A model generated the notes under the pieces. That model was not told where the DNA came from. It made no database searches and saw nothing but the letters and a program-made list of their open reading frames with translations. A program made the translations under genes and the position numbers. This document shows positions 26,614-36,887 of a DNA stretch of 64,000 nucleotides, in pieces (the first letter of the stretch is position 1; each line of letters starts with the position of its first letter). The stretch comes from SAR324 cluster bacterium. GTDB taxonomy: Bacteria; SAR324; XYD2-FULL-50-16. The DNA is taken from positions 310,001 to 374,000 of the forward strand of contig JANQGX010000012.1 in the NCBI GenBank assembly GCA_028282885.1, given 5' to 3'.

Positions 26614-29600
26614 ATGAAATCGGACGAAAGCAGCAATAAGGCTTTGGCTTTGCAAATCGAAATCGAACGTCTACGCAAAGGCATACAGGCCCTTAAAAAG
26701 GGAAAAGTAGATGCTATTCTCAGCGATACGGATGATATCTCCTTCGTCATTCCGAGAAGCGAGATTGAGCAGCAGAATCGGGAATTGCAACAACTGTTTG
26801 AACACATGAACAGTGGTTTCATTTACCTGGAATTGATCAATGAAGAATATGGACATTCAGCCGACTTTCAAATTCTAAAAGCGAATCCCGCATTTGGAGA
26901 AATGATTGGTGTCGCTTCAGAAGATCTAATTGGAAATCTACTGTCAGAAATCCCTTGGGATACAAACAGTTTTGATCCGAAATGGTTGAAGGAGTATGGC
27001 GAAGTGGCGCGCACCGGAAAACCTATCCAATCTGAACGGCATTTTCCGAACCCGGTCAACAGGTGGTTCCGGTTCTCTGTTTACAGTCCCAAAAAAAGTT
27101 TTATTGCCATATTGATGAATGATATCACTGAGCAGAAAACAGTGGAGCTGGCCCTGAGGGAAAGTGAGTCAAGGCTGGCTGAAGCACAGAGAATAGCAAA
27201 CCTGGGAAGCTGGGATTGGGATTTAACTAAAGACACCGGAGTCTGGTCGGAGGAGATGATTCGGATGTTTGGTTGCGATCCGAAAACATTTACATCGGGG
27301 CTGGAAGATTCCCTGGCGATTATACATCCGGAAGATCGGAAACGAACCAGAAAGAATATTGAAGACGCCCTTACCGGAAAGAATGTATTGTCTACCAATT
27401 ACCGAATTATCCGACAAGATGGAACCGAAAGAGAGGTTCATGCCCAGGGCCGTGTCCAGTTCGATGACTCCGGCAATGCTGCTCGAATTTTCGGTACAGT
27501 ACAAGATGTTACAGAATTCAAGCAGGTGGAATATGAACTAAAAAAATTCTCGTTGGCGGCTGAACAAAGCCCTTCTTCGATAGTGATTACCGACCTCGCC
27601 GGCAAAATAGAATATGTAAATCGGAAATTCGTAGAGATTTCGGGGTATACCAAGGAGGAGGCGATAGGTCAAAATCCAAGAATTCTCAAAAGTGGAATAA
27701 CGCCTGAGTTTGTATATAAGGAGCTGTGGAAGACGATTACAGCAGGAAAAGCCTGGCATGGCGAATTTGTGAACAAGAAAAAAAACGGGGAGCTATTCCG
27801 GGAGTCGGTTGCAATTTCCCAGATTAAAGATGCTGACGGCCGAACAACTCGCTATATTGCATTAAAAGAGGACATAACCGAACAAAAGCACAACGAAGAG
27901 GCCTTGAAAACCTGGCAAATTCAGTTTGAAAAAACTATCGATGCTTTACCCACGGAGGTTTGCCTTTTGGACGAATCCGGAAAGATATTGTTTGTCAATG
28001 AAGCCTGGAGGGAGTTTTCCCGGCAGTATGGCTCAGGATCCTCATATACCGGTGAAAACTATTTTAAAGTGTGCAAAAGTGCTGCAAAGGCAAATGTCCC
28101 TGAAGCTCAGGCGATTCTGGACGCAGTTCCCAAAATCCTGTCAGGAGCAAGCAGCAGCTTTTCGCTGCAATACCAATGTCACTCCCCCGACTTCACGGTA
28201 TTGCAGTGGTTCATCATCACGATTACTCATTACAAATCCAAACATGAGAAATACCTGGTTGTCGCACATGAAGATGTGACAAATAGCGTATTAAAAGAAA
28301 AGGCGGTAGACGACAGGATTGTGGCTGACAAGGCAAACCAGGCCAAAAGCAAGTTTTTAGCTAACATGAGCCACGAGATCCGAACTCCCATGAACTCGGT
28401 CCTTGGGTTTCTTGGACTGGTACTTGAAGACCCACATCTAAAGTCAGAACCGCGTAAGATGCTCTCAACGGCTTATGCTTCTGCCAAAGAGCTATTAGCA
28501 TTGATCAATGATATTTTGGACCTGAGCAAACTGGAAAGTGGAAAGTTGGTGTTGGAAAAGATTCCGTTTAACCTGCGTGATTCGGTGAAAAGCGTCATAA
28601 GAACTTTGGATAACTCAGCTGCGGAAAAGGGTTTACGCCTCGAACTGAATATCAATCCACGGGTTCCGAATAATGTCCTGGGGGACCCCGTGCGTCTGAA
28701 ACAGGTCCTCATCAATTTGATTGGGAACGCCATCAAGTTCACGGAAAATGGCAGTATTACCATTTCTGTTGAACCTGAGAGTGATAGTGAAATGCTTCAT
28801 TTCTCGGTCAGGGATTCCGGGATCGGTATAGCACCAGACGTTCTGGATAAGATTTTCGATCCTTTCACCCAAGCCGATGGAACAACATCAAGACGTTTCG
28901 GCGGTTCCGGTCTTGGCACCACAATCCCAAGACAAATTGCTGAACTAATGAAAGGCTGGATCTGGGCTGAGAGTGAGTTGAACAAAGGCAGCACCTTCCA
29001 TTTTATTCTACCGCTACCGCCTACCGATATACAACCGCTAAACATGGACTCCCCCGGACAAGTCCGTTCGCTTGATTTCAGACCGAACGAGCGGAAGTTC
29101 AAGATCCTGATGGCGGAGGATATCCAAACAAATCGTACTCTGGCTAGAATAAGACTGGAACAGGCCGGCCATTCACTCACCATGGTGGATAACGGTTTGG
29201 AAGCGGTGGATAAATATAAAGAGGGATCCTTCGATGTGATTCTGATGGATATTCAGATGCCGGTGATGGATGGGCTGGAAGCCACGCGCCGCATCCGGTC
29301 GCTTGAAGCAGGAAGATCGAAACACATTCCAATCATCGCTCTGACCGCAAGCGTCATGAAAGAGGATATGCAACTGTACATTGGGGAGGGGATCGATGCT
29401 GCGTGTCCTAAACCTATTGATTTCGTTGACCTTTTTTCCATGATGGAGCGAGTCATACCCCAGGGAATCGGGACATATGAACCGCTCGTCCCCTATTTGC
29501 CCCCGGGAGAGACTAAAACGATTATGCCTGAATTGCCGGGGGTGGACATTGAAAAAGGCCTCAGACTCTGGAGGGATTCGGGACAATACCTCAAAGCCTT

Positions 29601-30129
29601 GGCCAGGTTCGGTAGAGACCATGCTGATATCGCCAGCAAGTTATCAAATCATCTTGAAAACAAAGCCTTTGATGACGCCAGGCGAGTTTCTCATGCATTA
29701 AAAGGGGTGGCCGGCAATTTGGCAATAAACGAGGTATCGAAACTTGTCAGCGAAATTGATTTAAAACTGAACAAAAACGAAACACACAATCTGAAAAGTT
29801 TAGTGGCTGGATTGGATTCATCATTGCAGATTGTTGTTAAGGCCATTTCAGCAATACCAAAAAAGAAATCAGTTTCGAACATCCGAAATGATAGCAAGAG
29901 TGACAAACAAGAAACTGAAAGGATTTTAAACGAATTGATACTTTCTTTTGATCAATACAATCCAAATAGTGTCGAACCTCATTTGAACAAACTGACAGAA
30001 CAGCTTCAACCCGGGCTGCTGAATTCAATAGTCGATCTTGTCGAAAAATACGATTTTGACGGTGCCAAAGCAGAAACCATTAAACTGGCAAAGAATCTGA
30101 ACGTTTTCATAAACGTACAAAATGACTGA
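26614..30129 (+). CDS. Hybrid histidine kinase: four PAS, HisKA, HATPase, REC, HPt
   Basis: A 1171-aa cytoplasmic hybrid kinase. A short coiled coil (1-60) is followed by PAS domains at about 55-175, 185-300, 305-430 and 440-555; the second contains '[18 protein letters not shown]' and the third the 'NPRILKSG' block shared with the 14729 kinase. The kinase core has His587 ([15 protein letters not shown]) and ATP lid '[12 protein letters not shown]', where the usual GLGLAI is altered. A receiver with phosphoacceptor D879 ([12 protein letters not shown]) and an HPt domain with His1027 ([12 protein letters not shown]) complete a full His-Asp-His relay. About 100 residues at the C-terminus are extra and unassigned. 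It follows kaiB by 68 nt and overlaps the next gene by 8 nt. Confidence 0.92.
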   Translation: MKSDESSNKALALQIEIERLRKGIQALKKGKVDAILSDTDDISFVIPRSEIEQQNRELQQLFEHMNSGFIYLELINEEYGHSADFQILKANPAFGEMIGVASEDLIGNLLSEIPWDTNSFDPKWLKEYGEVARTGKPIQSERHFPNPVNRWFRFSVYSPKKSFIAILMNDITEQKTVELALRESESRLAEAQRIANLGSWDWDLTKDTGVWSEEMIRMFGCDPKTFTSGLEDSLAIIHPEDRKRTRKNIEDALTGKNVLSTNYRIIRQDGTEREVHAQGRVQFDDSGNAARIFGTVQDVTEFKQVEYELKKFSLAAEQSPSSIVITDLAGKIEYVNRKFVEISGYTKEEAIGQNPRILKSGITPEFVYKELWKTITAGKAWHGEFVNKKKNGELFRESVAISQIKDADGRTTRYIALKEDITEQKHNEEALKTWQIQFEKTIDALPTEVCLLDESGKILFVNEAWREFSRQYGSGSSYTGENYFKVCKSAAKANVPEAQAILDAVPKILSGASSSFSLQYQCHSPDFTVLQWFIITITHYKSKHEKYLVVAHEDVTNSVLKEKAVDDRIVADKANQAKSKFLANMSHEIRTPMNSVLGFLGLVLEDPHLKSEPRKMLSTAYASAKELLALINDILDLSKLESGKLVLEKIPFNLRDSVKSVIRTLDNSAAEKGLRLELNINPRVPNNVLGDPVRLKQVLINLIGNAIKFTENGSITISVEPESDSEMLHFSVRDSGIGIAPDVLDKIFDPFTQADGTTSRRFGGSGLGTTIPRQIAELMKGWIWAESELNKGSTFHFILPLPPTDIQPLNMDSPGQVRSLDFRPNERKFKILMAEDIQTNRTLARIRLEQAGHSLTMVDNGLEAVDKYKEGSFDVILMDIQMPVMDGLEATRRIRSLEAGRSKHIPIIALTASVMKEDMQLYIGEGIDAACPKPIDFVDLFSMMERVIPQGIGTYEPLVPYLPPGETKTIMPELPGVDIEKGLRLWRDSGQYLKALARFGRDHADIASKLSNHLENKAFDDARRVSHALKGVAGNLAINEVSKLVSEIDLKLNKNETHNLKSLVAGLDSSLQIVVKAISAIPKKKSVSNIRNDSKSDKQETERILNELILSFDQYNPNSVEPHLNKLTEQLQPGLLNSIVDLVEKYDFDGAKAETIKLAKNLNVFINVQND

Positions 30130-31231
30130 TAATAAAAATAAAATTCTGTTGGTAGATGATGAACATGCCAATTTGCAATTGCTTCAACAGATCCTTCAAG
30201 ACAAGTATCAACTGTCCTATGCCAATAGCGGAATACAAGCCGTCAAGATCGCTAACAAGTTGAAACCGGACCTTATACTGCTGGATATTATGATGCCGGA
30301 TATGGATGGTTATGAAACCTGCCGCAACCTGAAATCTAATCCGGCCACCGCATCTATCCCAGTCATGTTCTTATCTGCACTCGGTGAAGAAGAAGACGAA
30401 ACTTTTGGTTTTGAAGTGGGAGGAGTTGACTTCCTTTCCAAGCCAATCAAACCCTTGATTTTGCAGGCCAGGGTTCATACACAACTGGAATTAAAAAAAA
30501 ATCGGGACGATTTGCTTCGACAAAATGAGATCCTGCAGGAAAATGTAAAACTGAGAGAGGATATTGATAATATCACCCGTCACGATCTAAAGGCACCATT
30601 GATCGGGATGATCAACATTCCCAAACTCATCATGAAAAACAGTGGCCTCGAAGAAAAACAGCAAATCTTGCTGAAAAGTATTACAAAATCAGCATACAGG
30701 ATGCTGAACATGATAAACCTCTCGTTAGATCTTTATAAAATGGAGATAGGAGTTTTTGAATATTGTTCAATGCCGGTTAATTTAGCGCCGATTGTTTGGG
30801 ATATTGTAGAAGAAAACAGAAGCCTGATACGGTTAAAAAACCTGACGATAAACACAGATTTCGGAGACAATCCGGATAAAAATGATAATGCCCCCGCTGT
30901 GTCAGGTGATGAGTTGTTATTCTACTCAATGCTCTCCAATACCATTAAAAACGCTATTGAGGCATCTCCGGATGATGAAATGATATCGATCCGTATTGAA
31001 ATGGGAAACGATACAAAAATTCGTATTCGCAACCGGGGTGAAGTTCCCCTTGAAATTCGAGACAGGTTTTTTGATAAGTATGTTACCAAGGGTAAGGACG
31101 GGGGCACCGGTCTTGGTACCTATTCTGCCGCTTTGATTGCAAAAACCATGGGTGGTTCCGCGTGCCTAAACACTGCTGATTCTCTCGGAACTGAAGTTAT
31201 CTTTACACTTCCAAACCGGCCTTACTCATAA
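30122..31231 (+). CDS. Receiver-histidine kinase (REC-HisKA-HATPase)
   Basis: A 369-aa protein with an N-terminal receiver (acceptor D55 in LILLDIMMPDMDG), a short coiled coil and a kinase core with His154 (TRHDLKAPLIGM), N-box 'NTIKNAIEASPDD' and G-box 'GTGLGTYSAALIA'. It can take a phosphoryl group from the hybrid kinase's HPt on D55 and itself act as a kinase. The core is of the same unusual subfamily as the 14729 kinase (R-H-D-L-x-x-P-L H-box and GTYSA), implying duplication. The start codon lies within the end of the upstream gene, so the two are cotranslated. Confidence 0.9.
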   Translation: MTDNKNKILLVDDEHANLQLLQQILQDKYQLSYANSGIQAVKIANKLKPDLILLDIMMPDMDGYETCRNLKSNPATASIPVMFLSALGEEEDETFGFEVGGVDFLSKPIKPLILQARVHTQLELKKNRDDLLRQNEILQENVKLREDIDNITRHDLKAPLIGMINIPKLIMKNSGLEEKQQILLKSITKSAYRMLNMINLSLDLYKMEIGVFEYCSMPVNLAPIVWDIVEENRSLIRLKNLTINTDFGDNPDKNDNAPAVSGDELLFYSMLSNTIKNAIEASPDDEMISIRIEMGNDTKIRIRNRGEVPLEIRDRFFDKYVTKGKDGGTGLGTYSAALIAKTMGGSACLNTADSLGTEVIFTLPNRPYS

Positions 31232-31260
31232 AAAACGGAAAGCTGATAATGGTGACGGTT

Positions 31261-31308
31261 CAAGATCGACTATAGTCGGGATGGGTAATCCCGCTTTAGC
31301 GGATCTTG
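31261..31308 (+). promoter_or_regulatory. Nested stem-loop with embedded 12-bp palindrome
   Basis: Outer arms CAAGATC (31261-31267) and GATCTTG (31302-31308) enclose CGGGAT (31277-31282) pairing with ATCCCG (31288-31293). An alternative perfect palindrome CGACTATAGTCG lies at 31267-31278. It is between the receiver-kinase and the next receiver gene: a possible attenuator, RNA switch or operator. No T run follows. Confidence 0.45.
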
Positions 31309-31453
31309 TAAAGTCCCCGACTGCTTTGCTTAGAACCAATTTCTGTTTAATGAACTTTTATCGGAGGTGGGTGTTTTTAACATCTTTCGACATCTACAAA
31401 TGAAGGTGATTAAATACCGGAAACCTATGTTTAAATATGATACACGAAAAACC

Positions 31454-32470
31454 ATGAAAGAAAAAAAAGATACAATCCTGATTGTCGATGACGATGAGAT
31501 GACGGTTCAGATACTCACCATGATTTTGGAAGATGAAGGATATGATGTTCTCACCTCTGACAATGGTCATGATGCGATAAAAACCCTGGATCGAACCGAT
31601 AAGACGATTAAGGTAATCCTGCTGGATCGACAAATGCCTGATGTTAAGGGGACTGCTGTATCGCGTATGGTCAAGCAGAACGAATGTTTCAAGAATATTC
31701 AGATCATTATGCAGAGCGGTTTGAACACTGACCGGGATGTTGTCTCCGGAATGGATGCGGGGGCTGACAAGTATCTTCCAAAACCCTGGGAAAATGAAGT
31801 CGTTTTGGCCATGGTTAGATCCTGCATAGAAAACTTCGATCGTCTGCAGTCTATCACGGGAGAACTCAAGGAGTTGAAAAATAGGGTCAGTGTGCTAAAT
31901 GAGTTTTTAACTATCCTGGAAGAGCAAACAACTGATTACAGCCCTTTTTCCCTGTTAAGTCGCTTGCGCGTCAATATGCGAGAATTGATGAAAATTCACG
32001 GAGATCCTGAAATCAGACTTTCCAAAGAGGGTGATCTCACCGGGGTTCACAAATCAGGAGGTAAACTGGTAATTTGCTATCCTCCTTTCGCTGTTGTACT
32101 CGATACCGTTACTTCAGAAGAACAGCAAGGCAACGTGATCCAGATGCTGAATATCATGTCGAAACATATCCAGGTCAAGACACAAGAGGCCGCTAATCAG
32201 CGGTTGCATCAACAGTTACAGTCTACTGTCGACACCGCCGGTCACAGCATACTAGGCTTGGTGAAGGAAATTGATGAAGCTGAAAATGAAATGTCCAAGG
32301 AACAGCTCCTCCAGAAAATGAAACTGAATATCCTGGATATTCTTGTGGCGGCAGGGAACACACACCTCCAACCGGATCTGGAACGTCTAAAAACGGGAGT
32401 CATGGGAGGAGATATCGATGCCCGAGACCAGGAAAATATTGATGCCCTCTTAGCTGAATTCGGCTTATAA
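31454..32470 (+). CDS. Response regulator with uncharacterised C-terminal domain
   Basis: About 338 aa from the ATG at 31454; the frame is open from 31367, but there the GGAGG would overlap the GTG, so an internal ATG (31400, 31427 or 31454) is likelier. The receiver (acidic DDDE at the N-terminus, acceptor Asp in 'VILLDRQMPDVKG', Lys in 'YLPKPWENEV') is complete. The C-terminal ~210 residues (coiled coil 'LKELKNRVSVLNEFL', then 'SLLSRLRVNMRELMKIHG', a helical 'DTAGHSILGLVKEIDEAE' segment) match no DNA-binding or enzymatic output that I know. It may be a phosphatase, scaffold or HPt-like protein. It is the last plus-strand gene of the Kai cluster. Confidence 0.82.
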   Translation: MKEKKDTILIVDDDEMTVQILTMILEDEGYDVLTSDNGHDAIKTLDRTDKTIKVILLDRQMPDVKGTAVSRMVKQNECFKNIQIIMQSGLNTDRDVVSGMDAGADKYLPKPWENEVVLAMVRSCIENFDRLQSITGELKELKNRVSVLNEFLTILEEQTTDYSPFSLLSRLRVNMRELMKIHGDPEIRLSKEGDLTGVHKSGGKLVICYPPFAVVLDTVTSEEQQGNVIQMLNIMSKHIQVKTQEAANQRLHQQLQSTVDTAGHSILGLVKEIDEAENEMSKEQLLQKMKLNILDILVAAGNTHLQPDLERLKTGVMGGDIDARDQENIDALLAEFGL

Positions 32471-32575
32471 AGCATCGCCGAAGCATTAGTGTATGCTGGT
32501 TCTGCTATGGTTGTGTGTAGTTACCTTATACGCATACCCGGCCTAAACTGAAATCAAAATTGTTTTTCACCGTAT

Positions 32576-33463
32576 TCAAAGTTGAATCGATGCCGTCACT
32601 TCATTACCAATCCCATGATACTTCAAGTGGTCAAATGATTGATGATTAGCCACTGCGATTCCTCTTCCATGGCTGTCGAACAAACGATCAGGATCAAAAT
32701 CAAGATAAGGCGTCCAATCAAATCCTTTTCCTTCATCTCTGATAGAAATTGAGAGTTCCGCTTCGTTTTTTACAATTCGAACCAGCACTGACTTAGTTTG
32801 GTTTTCCGGAAGCGTTAATAGCCGGTTTATTTCCTCATCCAAAGTTCCTTTTGCCTTAAGCTCTCCTTTTCGATCATAGCTGATTCCAAGATTGCCATGC
32901 TCGACAGCATTGATCATCAACTCAACCAATCCAACCATTTGTTCTACGGGAGATGGGCACGCTTTAGAAATCAGCACGGCAAGCTGTTTTGCTTCCTCGA
33001 TCGTTCGAAATCGAAACTGCCCGGATTCTATCAATGCGAATGAACTCGTGGTTTTCCGGATCTGTTCTTTCAATGCATTGGTGGTAATATGCTCCTCAAT
33101 AGCTGCGTTTGCTATTGCCAGAAGTACCTCCGGTTCAACAGGTTTGTTAAGATAGTAATAAGCTCCCAAATGCAAACCTTTAATCACATCATCTTTGTTT
33201 TCACTGGCCGTGATGAACACAACCGGGATTTCCTTAGTTTCTTCGTAATTCTTCAGGCGTTTGCACACTTCAAATCCATCCATTTCCGGCATCATGATAT
33301 CGAGCAGAATCAGATCCGGCTGGGTCTGTAAATTTGCAAGTTTTAAGGCACTCTCCCCACTAGTGGCCGACTTGACAGTGTAATGATCCCGCAAGATGTT
33401 ATTTATCACAGCGACATTTTCGGGTATGTCGTCAACTACCAATACGGATCTTTTCTTCTTCAT
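32576..33463 (-). CDS. Response regulator fused to RsbW-type ATPase (serine kinase/anti-sigma-like)
   Basis: A 295-aa protein. The receiver (1-120) has phosphoacceptor Asp in 'LILLDIMMPEMDGFEV' and the Lys in 'YLNKPVEPEV'. Residues ~150-295 form a HATPase_c_2 domain like RsbW/SpoIIAB, with N-box 'ELMINAVEHGN' and G-boxes 'DEGKGFDW' and 'GRGIAVANH'. In partner-switching systems this domain phosphorylates an anti-anti-sigma factor and binds a sigma factor. No STAS protein or sigma factor is encoded nearby. The gene is convergent with the Kai operon and ends 106 bp from it, so it could be an output that responds to the same phosphorelay. Confidence 0.88.
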   Translation of the reverse strand: MKKKRSVLVVDDIPENVAVINNILRDHYTVKSATSGESALKLANLQTQPDLILLDIMMPEMDGFEVCKRLKNYEETKEIPVVFITASENKDDVIKGLHLGAYYYLNKPVEPEVLLAIANAAIEEHITTNALKEQIRKTTSSFALIESGQFRFRTIEEAKQLAVLISKACPSPVEQMVGLVELMINAVEHGNLGISYDRKGELKAKGTLDEEINRLLTLPENQTKSVLVRIVKNEAELSISIRDEGKGFDWTPYLDFDPDRLFDSHGRGIAVANHQSFDHLKYHGIGNEVTASIQL

Positions 33464-33974
33464 CGCGTCGCCCTTTGCATATCTGAATAATAATGCTTTT
33501 TTTGGCTTTCAGATGTTATTGCCAGATTTCCTGTAAATGAAAAAAAGCGTCATTGAATATTTGGCAGTTCCGGGGTTCCTATCACAACTGTCTGAAAATC
33601 GAAGCAGCGAATAACCCCTTGAGCTTTCTACAATCCATAACAGAAATCAATAGGTGATTAATAATCCTTATATTCATTACGCTTTTTTTGACACAACGGC
33701 TTTTTTAAATGTTCACAATAACAGATGTCATCTCAAATGTCACAACTGAGCTCTTAACATACTCAGATTTAGTAACAACAAATAGACGAGTAACAATTTT
33801 TAGTCCTTTACAACAAACAGATAGAGGTTAAGGAACCATTCACGGTGGTGTTTCCTGGAAGTACCCAACAATCAAATGAAGTGGATAAGGGATAAAGCTC
33901 GCTGATCAATCCGATATGTCAACCCATAGAGGTAAGTTATGATCACCAATGTCATAATTCAGAAGGTCTTTAAT
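33464..33974. other. Intergenic region
   Basis: An AT-rich ~510-bp spacer between two minus-strand genes; it would hold the promoter of the receiver-ATPase gene. I see no gene, strong hairpin or repeat. Confidence 0.35.
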
Positions 33975-34709
33975 CTAATCCAAAGGTTGATTGATGTTCA
34001 GACCGGCGCGGCGGGAGGCGTTCCTGAGGTGGTTGAGGGCCGCCTGACGGGCCAGCTCGGGGGAACGTGAGGCGATACCATCCAGCATCATCTGATGTTC
34101 CTGATGCACTTTGGGAGCCAGACCGGGTGTCGTTTGGGTTCTGCGGCGTGCGCGTTTGAATACATCCCACAAGCGATCATGTAAAAAGCTCTCAAACTCG
34201 ATCAGTAGCGGATTGTAACTCGCAGCAGCGATGGATTTATGGAAAATGCGGTGAGGGACGGAACCGGCCTCCCCTTTCTTGATGGCTTCTGCCATTTCAT
34301 CCATCAACCGATTCAATATGACCAAATCCTGCTCCTGATGGCGAATCGCCGCTAAAGCCGCAGACTCCACACCGATCATGACACGGATTTCATAGAAGAA
34401 ATTGTAACTATAAGGATCGGATTTATCGATCCAATCCACCCGGAATACTCGCCTGTTTTCCCAAGATGCTACGGTGATGCCGCTCCCCTGCCTTGATTCC
34501 AACAATCCGTCATGTTTAAGCCGCGAGACAGCCTCTCGAATTACAGTGCGACTGACATCGTAAAGCTTGCACAATTCCGCCTCCGAGGGCAGCTTGTGAC
34601 CTGGTTTCATCTCGCCGTCACGAATTTGAGCCTCCAGATTTTCGGCGATCTGTTGTGGCAAGGCCACATCGGAGGTTAGTTTAATTTTGCTTAGAATTGC
34701 TTCGCTCAT
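33975..34709 (-). CDS. GntR family regulator, FadR subfamily (FCD domain)
   Basis: A 244-aa transcription factor with an N-terminal winged helix (LPSEAELCKLYDVSRTVIREAVSRL, with the R-T-V-I-R-E-A recognition helix) and a C-terminal all-helical FCD effector domain containing His residues 'HRIFHKSIAAASYN' and 'EHQMMLDGI', typical metal/ligand positions. FCD regulators sense small carboxylates and usually repress the transport genes beside them. It is the last gene of the minus-strand TctCAB/threonine-synthase-like/aminotransferase group. The GTATAC array at 41545-41574 or sites near 40950 are candidate operators. Confidence 0.9.
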   Translation of the reverse strand: MSEAILSKIKLTSDVALPQQIAENLEAQIRDGEMKPGHKLPSEAELCKLYDVSRTVIREAVSRLKHDGLLESRQGSGITVASWENRRVFRVDWIDKSDPYSYNFFYEIRVMIGVESAALAAIRHQEQDLVILNRLMDEMAEAIKKGEAGSVPHRIFHKSIAAASYNPLLIEFESFLHDRLWDVFKRARRRTQTTPGLAPKVHQEHQMMLDGIASRSPELARQAALNHLRNASRRAGLNINQPLD

Positions 34710-35003
34710 GGGGTGCTTTGTTTTTTTTAAATGTCATTCGGTTGTTTGCAGAGGTTTGAGTTTATATGCCTTTGACCTTTTCATCAAGTACAGTGAGTGA
34801 CAATGTTATTGGCGCATGGTTATCGCCTTGAAGGTTTTGTTTGAACACGGAGCCCTGTTTACCGGGTTCATAAGTTAACACCACGGGATTTTATAAGGCC
34901 GGTTTAACTGCTGGTCGCCATCATGGAGTCGGGGATGGTTTCATGAAACGGCCCTGTTTGATCTCCCCAACCTCAAGTGTCACATTTTTTATGAACTGAA
35001 CCA

Positions 35004-36284
35004 TTAACCGGTTTCGCAAGTGGAGGGTGCGACAATCTCTGTCCGCTGTAACAGGTTATCGATATGCCGCTGTAAATCGGACAGTTGCGCGGGAATCAGA
35101 TGCGGTGTGTCACGTTCTTCAATGGCGCCGAATGATGTGTTAAGTCCGTGTCCCGTAATGGTACAGACCACTTTGTTCAATCCCGTATCGATCTTCTGGC
35201 GTCCGATTTTGATTGCGGCCGTTACCGCCACTGCTCCTGCTGGTTCGACGAAAATCCCCTCTTTTGCACCTAACTGTTTCAGACAATCGACGACTTCCCG
35301 GTCGGATACGGAAATAAAAAATCCTCCCGAATCGCGTGCAGCCCGGATGGCGGCTTTGCCCCAGTAGGGATTGTTGTTCATCAAGGCGTCAGAGATAGAA
35401 GGTTTTTTTTGAATCGGCGTTACCTGATCGGTTCCTTTGTTAAACGCGGTGGTGATAGGGTCGCAAGCGGTGAATTGCGCGCCAATCAGTTTGGGTGACT
35501 TCGGGATGATCCCCATTTGATGCAACTCTTTGAAAGCGATGTCAGCAGCGACGATTCCCGCCGATCCGCCGCACGGAAAGATTACGGCATCCGGAATATC
35601 TCCGGACATCTGATCCACCAGTTCATAGGCGACCAGTCGTTTGGCCGTGATCCGGTATGGGCTTGAACCACCGCTTTCCAGCCAGGGGTATAAGGGTGCG
35701 ATTTCATTACCCAGTTGGCTGGCGATCCTCATGTCCCCATCGATTCTCAAAACATGAGAATCAAAGGCTTTCATTTTGGTTAGTTTTTGGGTGGCGGTAT
35801 CTTTTTGAACAAACACAAACGACTTTAATCCGGCCCTGGCAGCGTAGGCAGCTACCGAACTTGCATTATTGCCTGAGGATGAAACGCGCATGGCATCCAA
35901 ACCGAATTCCAGGGCTTTAAGCGCACACAAGGCGGAACCCCGATCCTTCAACGAAAGCGAAGGTCCGATTTCCATCTTAAACCGCAAGTCGGTCATTCCA
36001 ATTTCGGAGCCTATTACCCTGGAGGGCAACAAAGGCGTTTGTGATTCCCCCAGGGTAACCCGATCGATCAGTTCGGGTTTGGTGATAGGTAATAATTTTT
36101 GGTATTGCTCAAGCGAACAGCGGCCGTTGGCTGGTGGCCAATCCCGTGACAGGTATTCCTTTACCCTCGGCAGGTCATACCCCATTCGCAGAGGTGCTTC
36201 ACAGCCGGGGCATTTGTGGAGCAGCTTGTTTTCCGGGTATTCAGATTGGCAATTATCACAGATCAATCCGGTTGCAAAGCTCAT
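35004..36284 (-). CDS. Threonine-synthase-like PLP enzyme with N-terminal zinc ribbon
   Basis: A 426-aa fold type II PLP enzyme. A small zinc ribbon (C9, C12, C25, C28) precedes the PLP domain; the cofactor lysine is K113 in 'SLSLKDRGSAL', the phosphate loop is 'GGSAGIV' (~235), and 'SSGNNASSVAAY' follows the family's SxGN pattern. Such proteins include threonine synthase and related amino-acid lyases or racemases. Here it stands with an aminotransferase and a TctCAB carboxylate transporter, not with other threonine genes. A catabolic or salvage role on an imported hydroxy- or amino acid is plausible. Confidence 0.82.
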   Translation of the reverse strand: MSFATGLICDNCQSEYPENKLLHKCPGCEAPLRMGYDLPRVKEYLSRDWPPANGRCSLEQYQKLLPITKPELIDRVTLGESQTPLLPSRVIGSEIGMTDLRFKMEIGPSLSLKDRGSALCALKALEFGLDAMRVSSSGNNASSVAAYAARAGLKSFVFVQKDTATQKLTKMKAFDSHVLRIDGDMRIASQLGNEIAPLYPWLESGGSSPYRITAKRLVAYELVDQMSGDIPDAVIFPCGGSAGIVAADIAFKELHQMGIIPKSPKLIGAQFTACDPITTAFNKGTDQVTPIQKKPSISDALMNNNPYWGKAAIRAARDSGGFFISVSDREVVDCLKQLGAKEGIFVEPAGAVAVTAAIKIGRQKIDTGLNKVVCTITGHGLNTSFGAIEERDTPHLIPAQLSDLQRHIDNLLQRTEIVAPSTCETG

Positions 36285-36431
36285 ACAATCTCCTGTTGCT
36301 TTAATTCACGAGAATGATTTTTCTTGGGAAATGAGCCCGGATCTGACGCGAAATGCTTTCGTGCCACTTCGGTTATACGACTCATTTCAAAAAGATGCCT
36401 ACTGGAATGGCATTTAACATTATCCTGCTCC

Positions 36432-36887
36432 CTATATTAGTAGCGCCTCGGGAAACCTGACTTTCATCAAGACGACAAAAAACAGGTAAAACACGATGAC
36501 CAGACCCGAGGCGAACAGAAAGTTAATCCGCAAGGAGGCCCGCCAGTCTTTTTTCGATAGAATCGTAGGTACCAACAGCGAACTCAGAAAGGCGCAGGTG
36601 AAAAAACCGATATAAAAAATCCCCACCACAAAGGAGACAAAGATCACCACAATCACCAACCAGATCGGGAAAGAACCGTTTTCCCATAACTCAAAATGGC
36701 TGTCTTTTTTGACTTTTTTCAGTAAGGACTGTGCGAACAATACGCCGCAAGCGATAATGATCAACCATAGTACAGCGCTGGGAAAAATTCTGCCTTCGAC
36801 CGGGACCCCCTCTAATTGGCCAATCAGAAAGTAGCATCCAAGGGCAACAAAAACGGAGAGGTACTTGTCGGCAGTTTTAGTTTTCAT
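36432..36887 (-). CDS. tctB: Tripartite tricarboxylate transporter small permease TctB
   Basis: A 151-aa protein with four hydrophobic helices, as in TctB, the small membrane subunit of the TTT family. The N-terminal half carries 'GRIFPSAVLWLIIIACG', the usual 'A..FP.' pattern after helix 1. Its start overlaps the end of tctA by 11 nt. It works with the tctA and tctC products upstream on the same strand to import an organic acid. Confidence 0.85.
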   Translation of the reverse strand: MKTKTADKYLSVFVALGCYFLIGQLEGVPVEGRIFPSAVLWLIIIACGVLFAQSLLKKVKKDSHFELWENGSFPIWLVIVVIFVSFVVGIFYIGFFTCAFLSSLLVPTILSKKDWRASLRINFLFASGLVIVFYLFFVVLMKVRFPEALLI

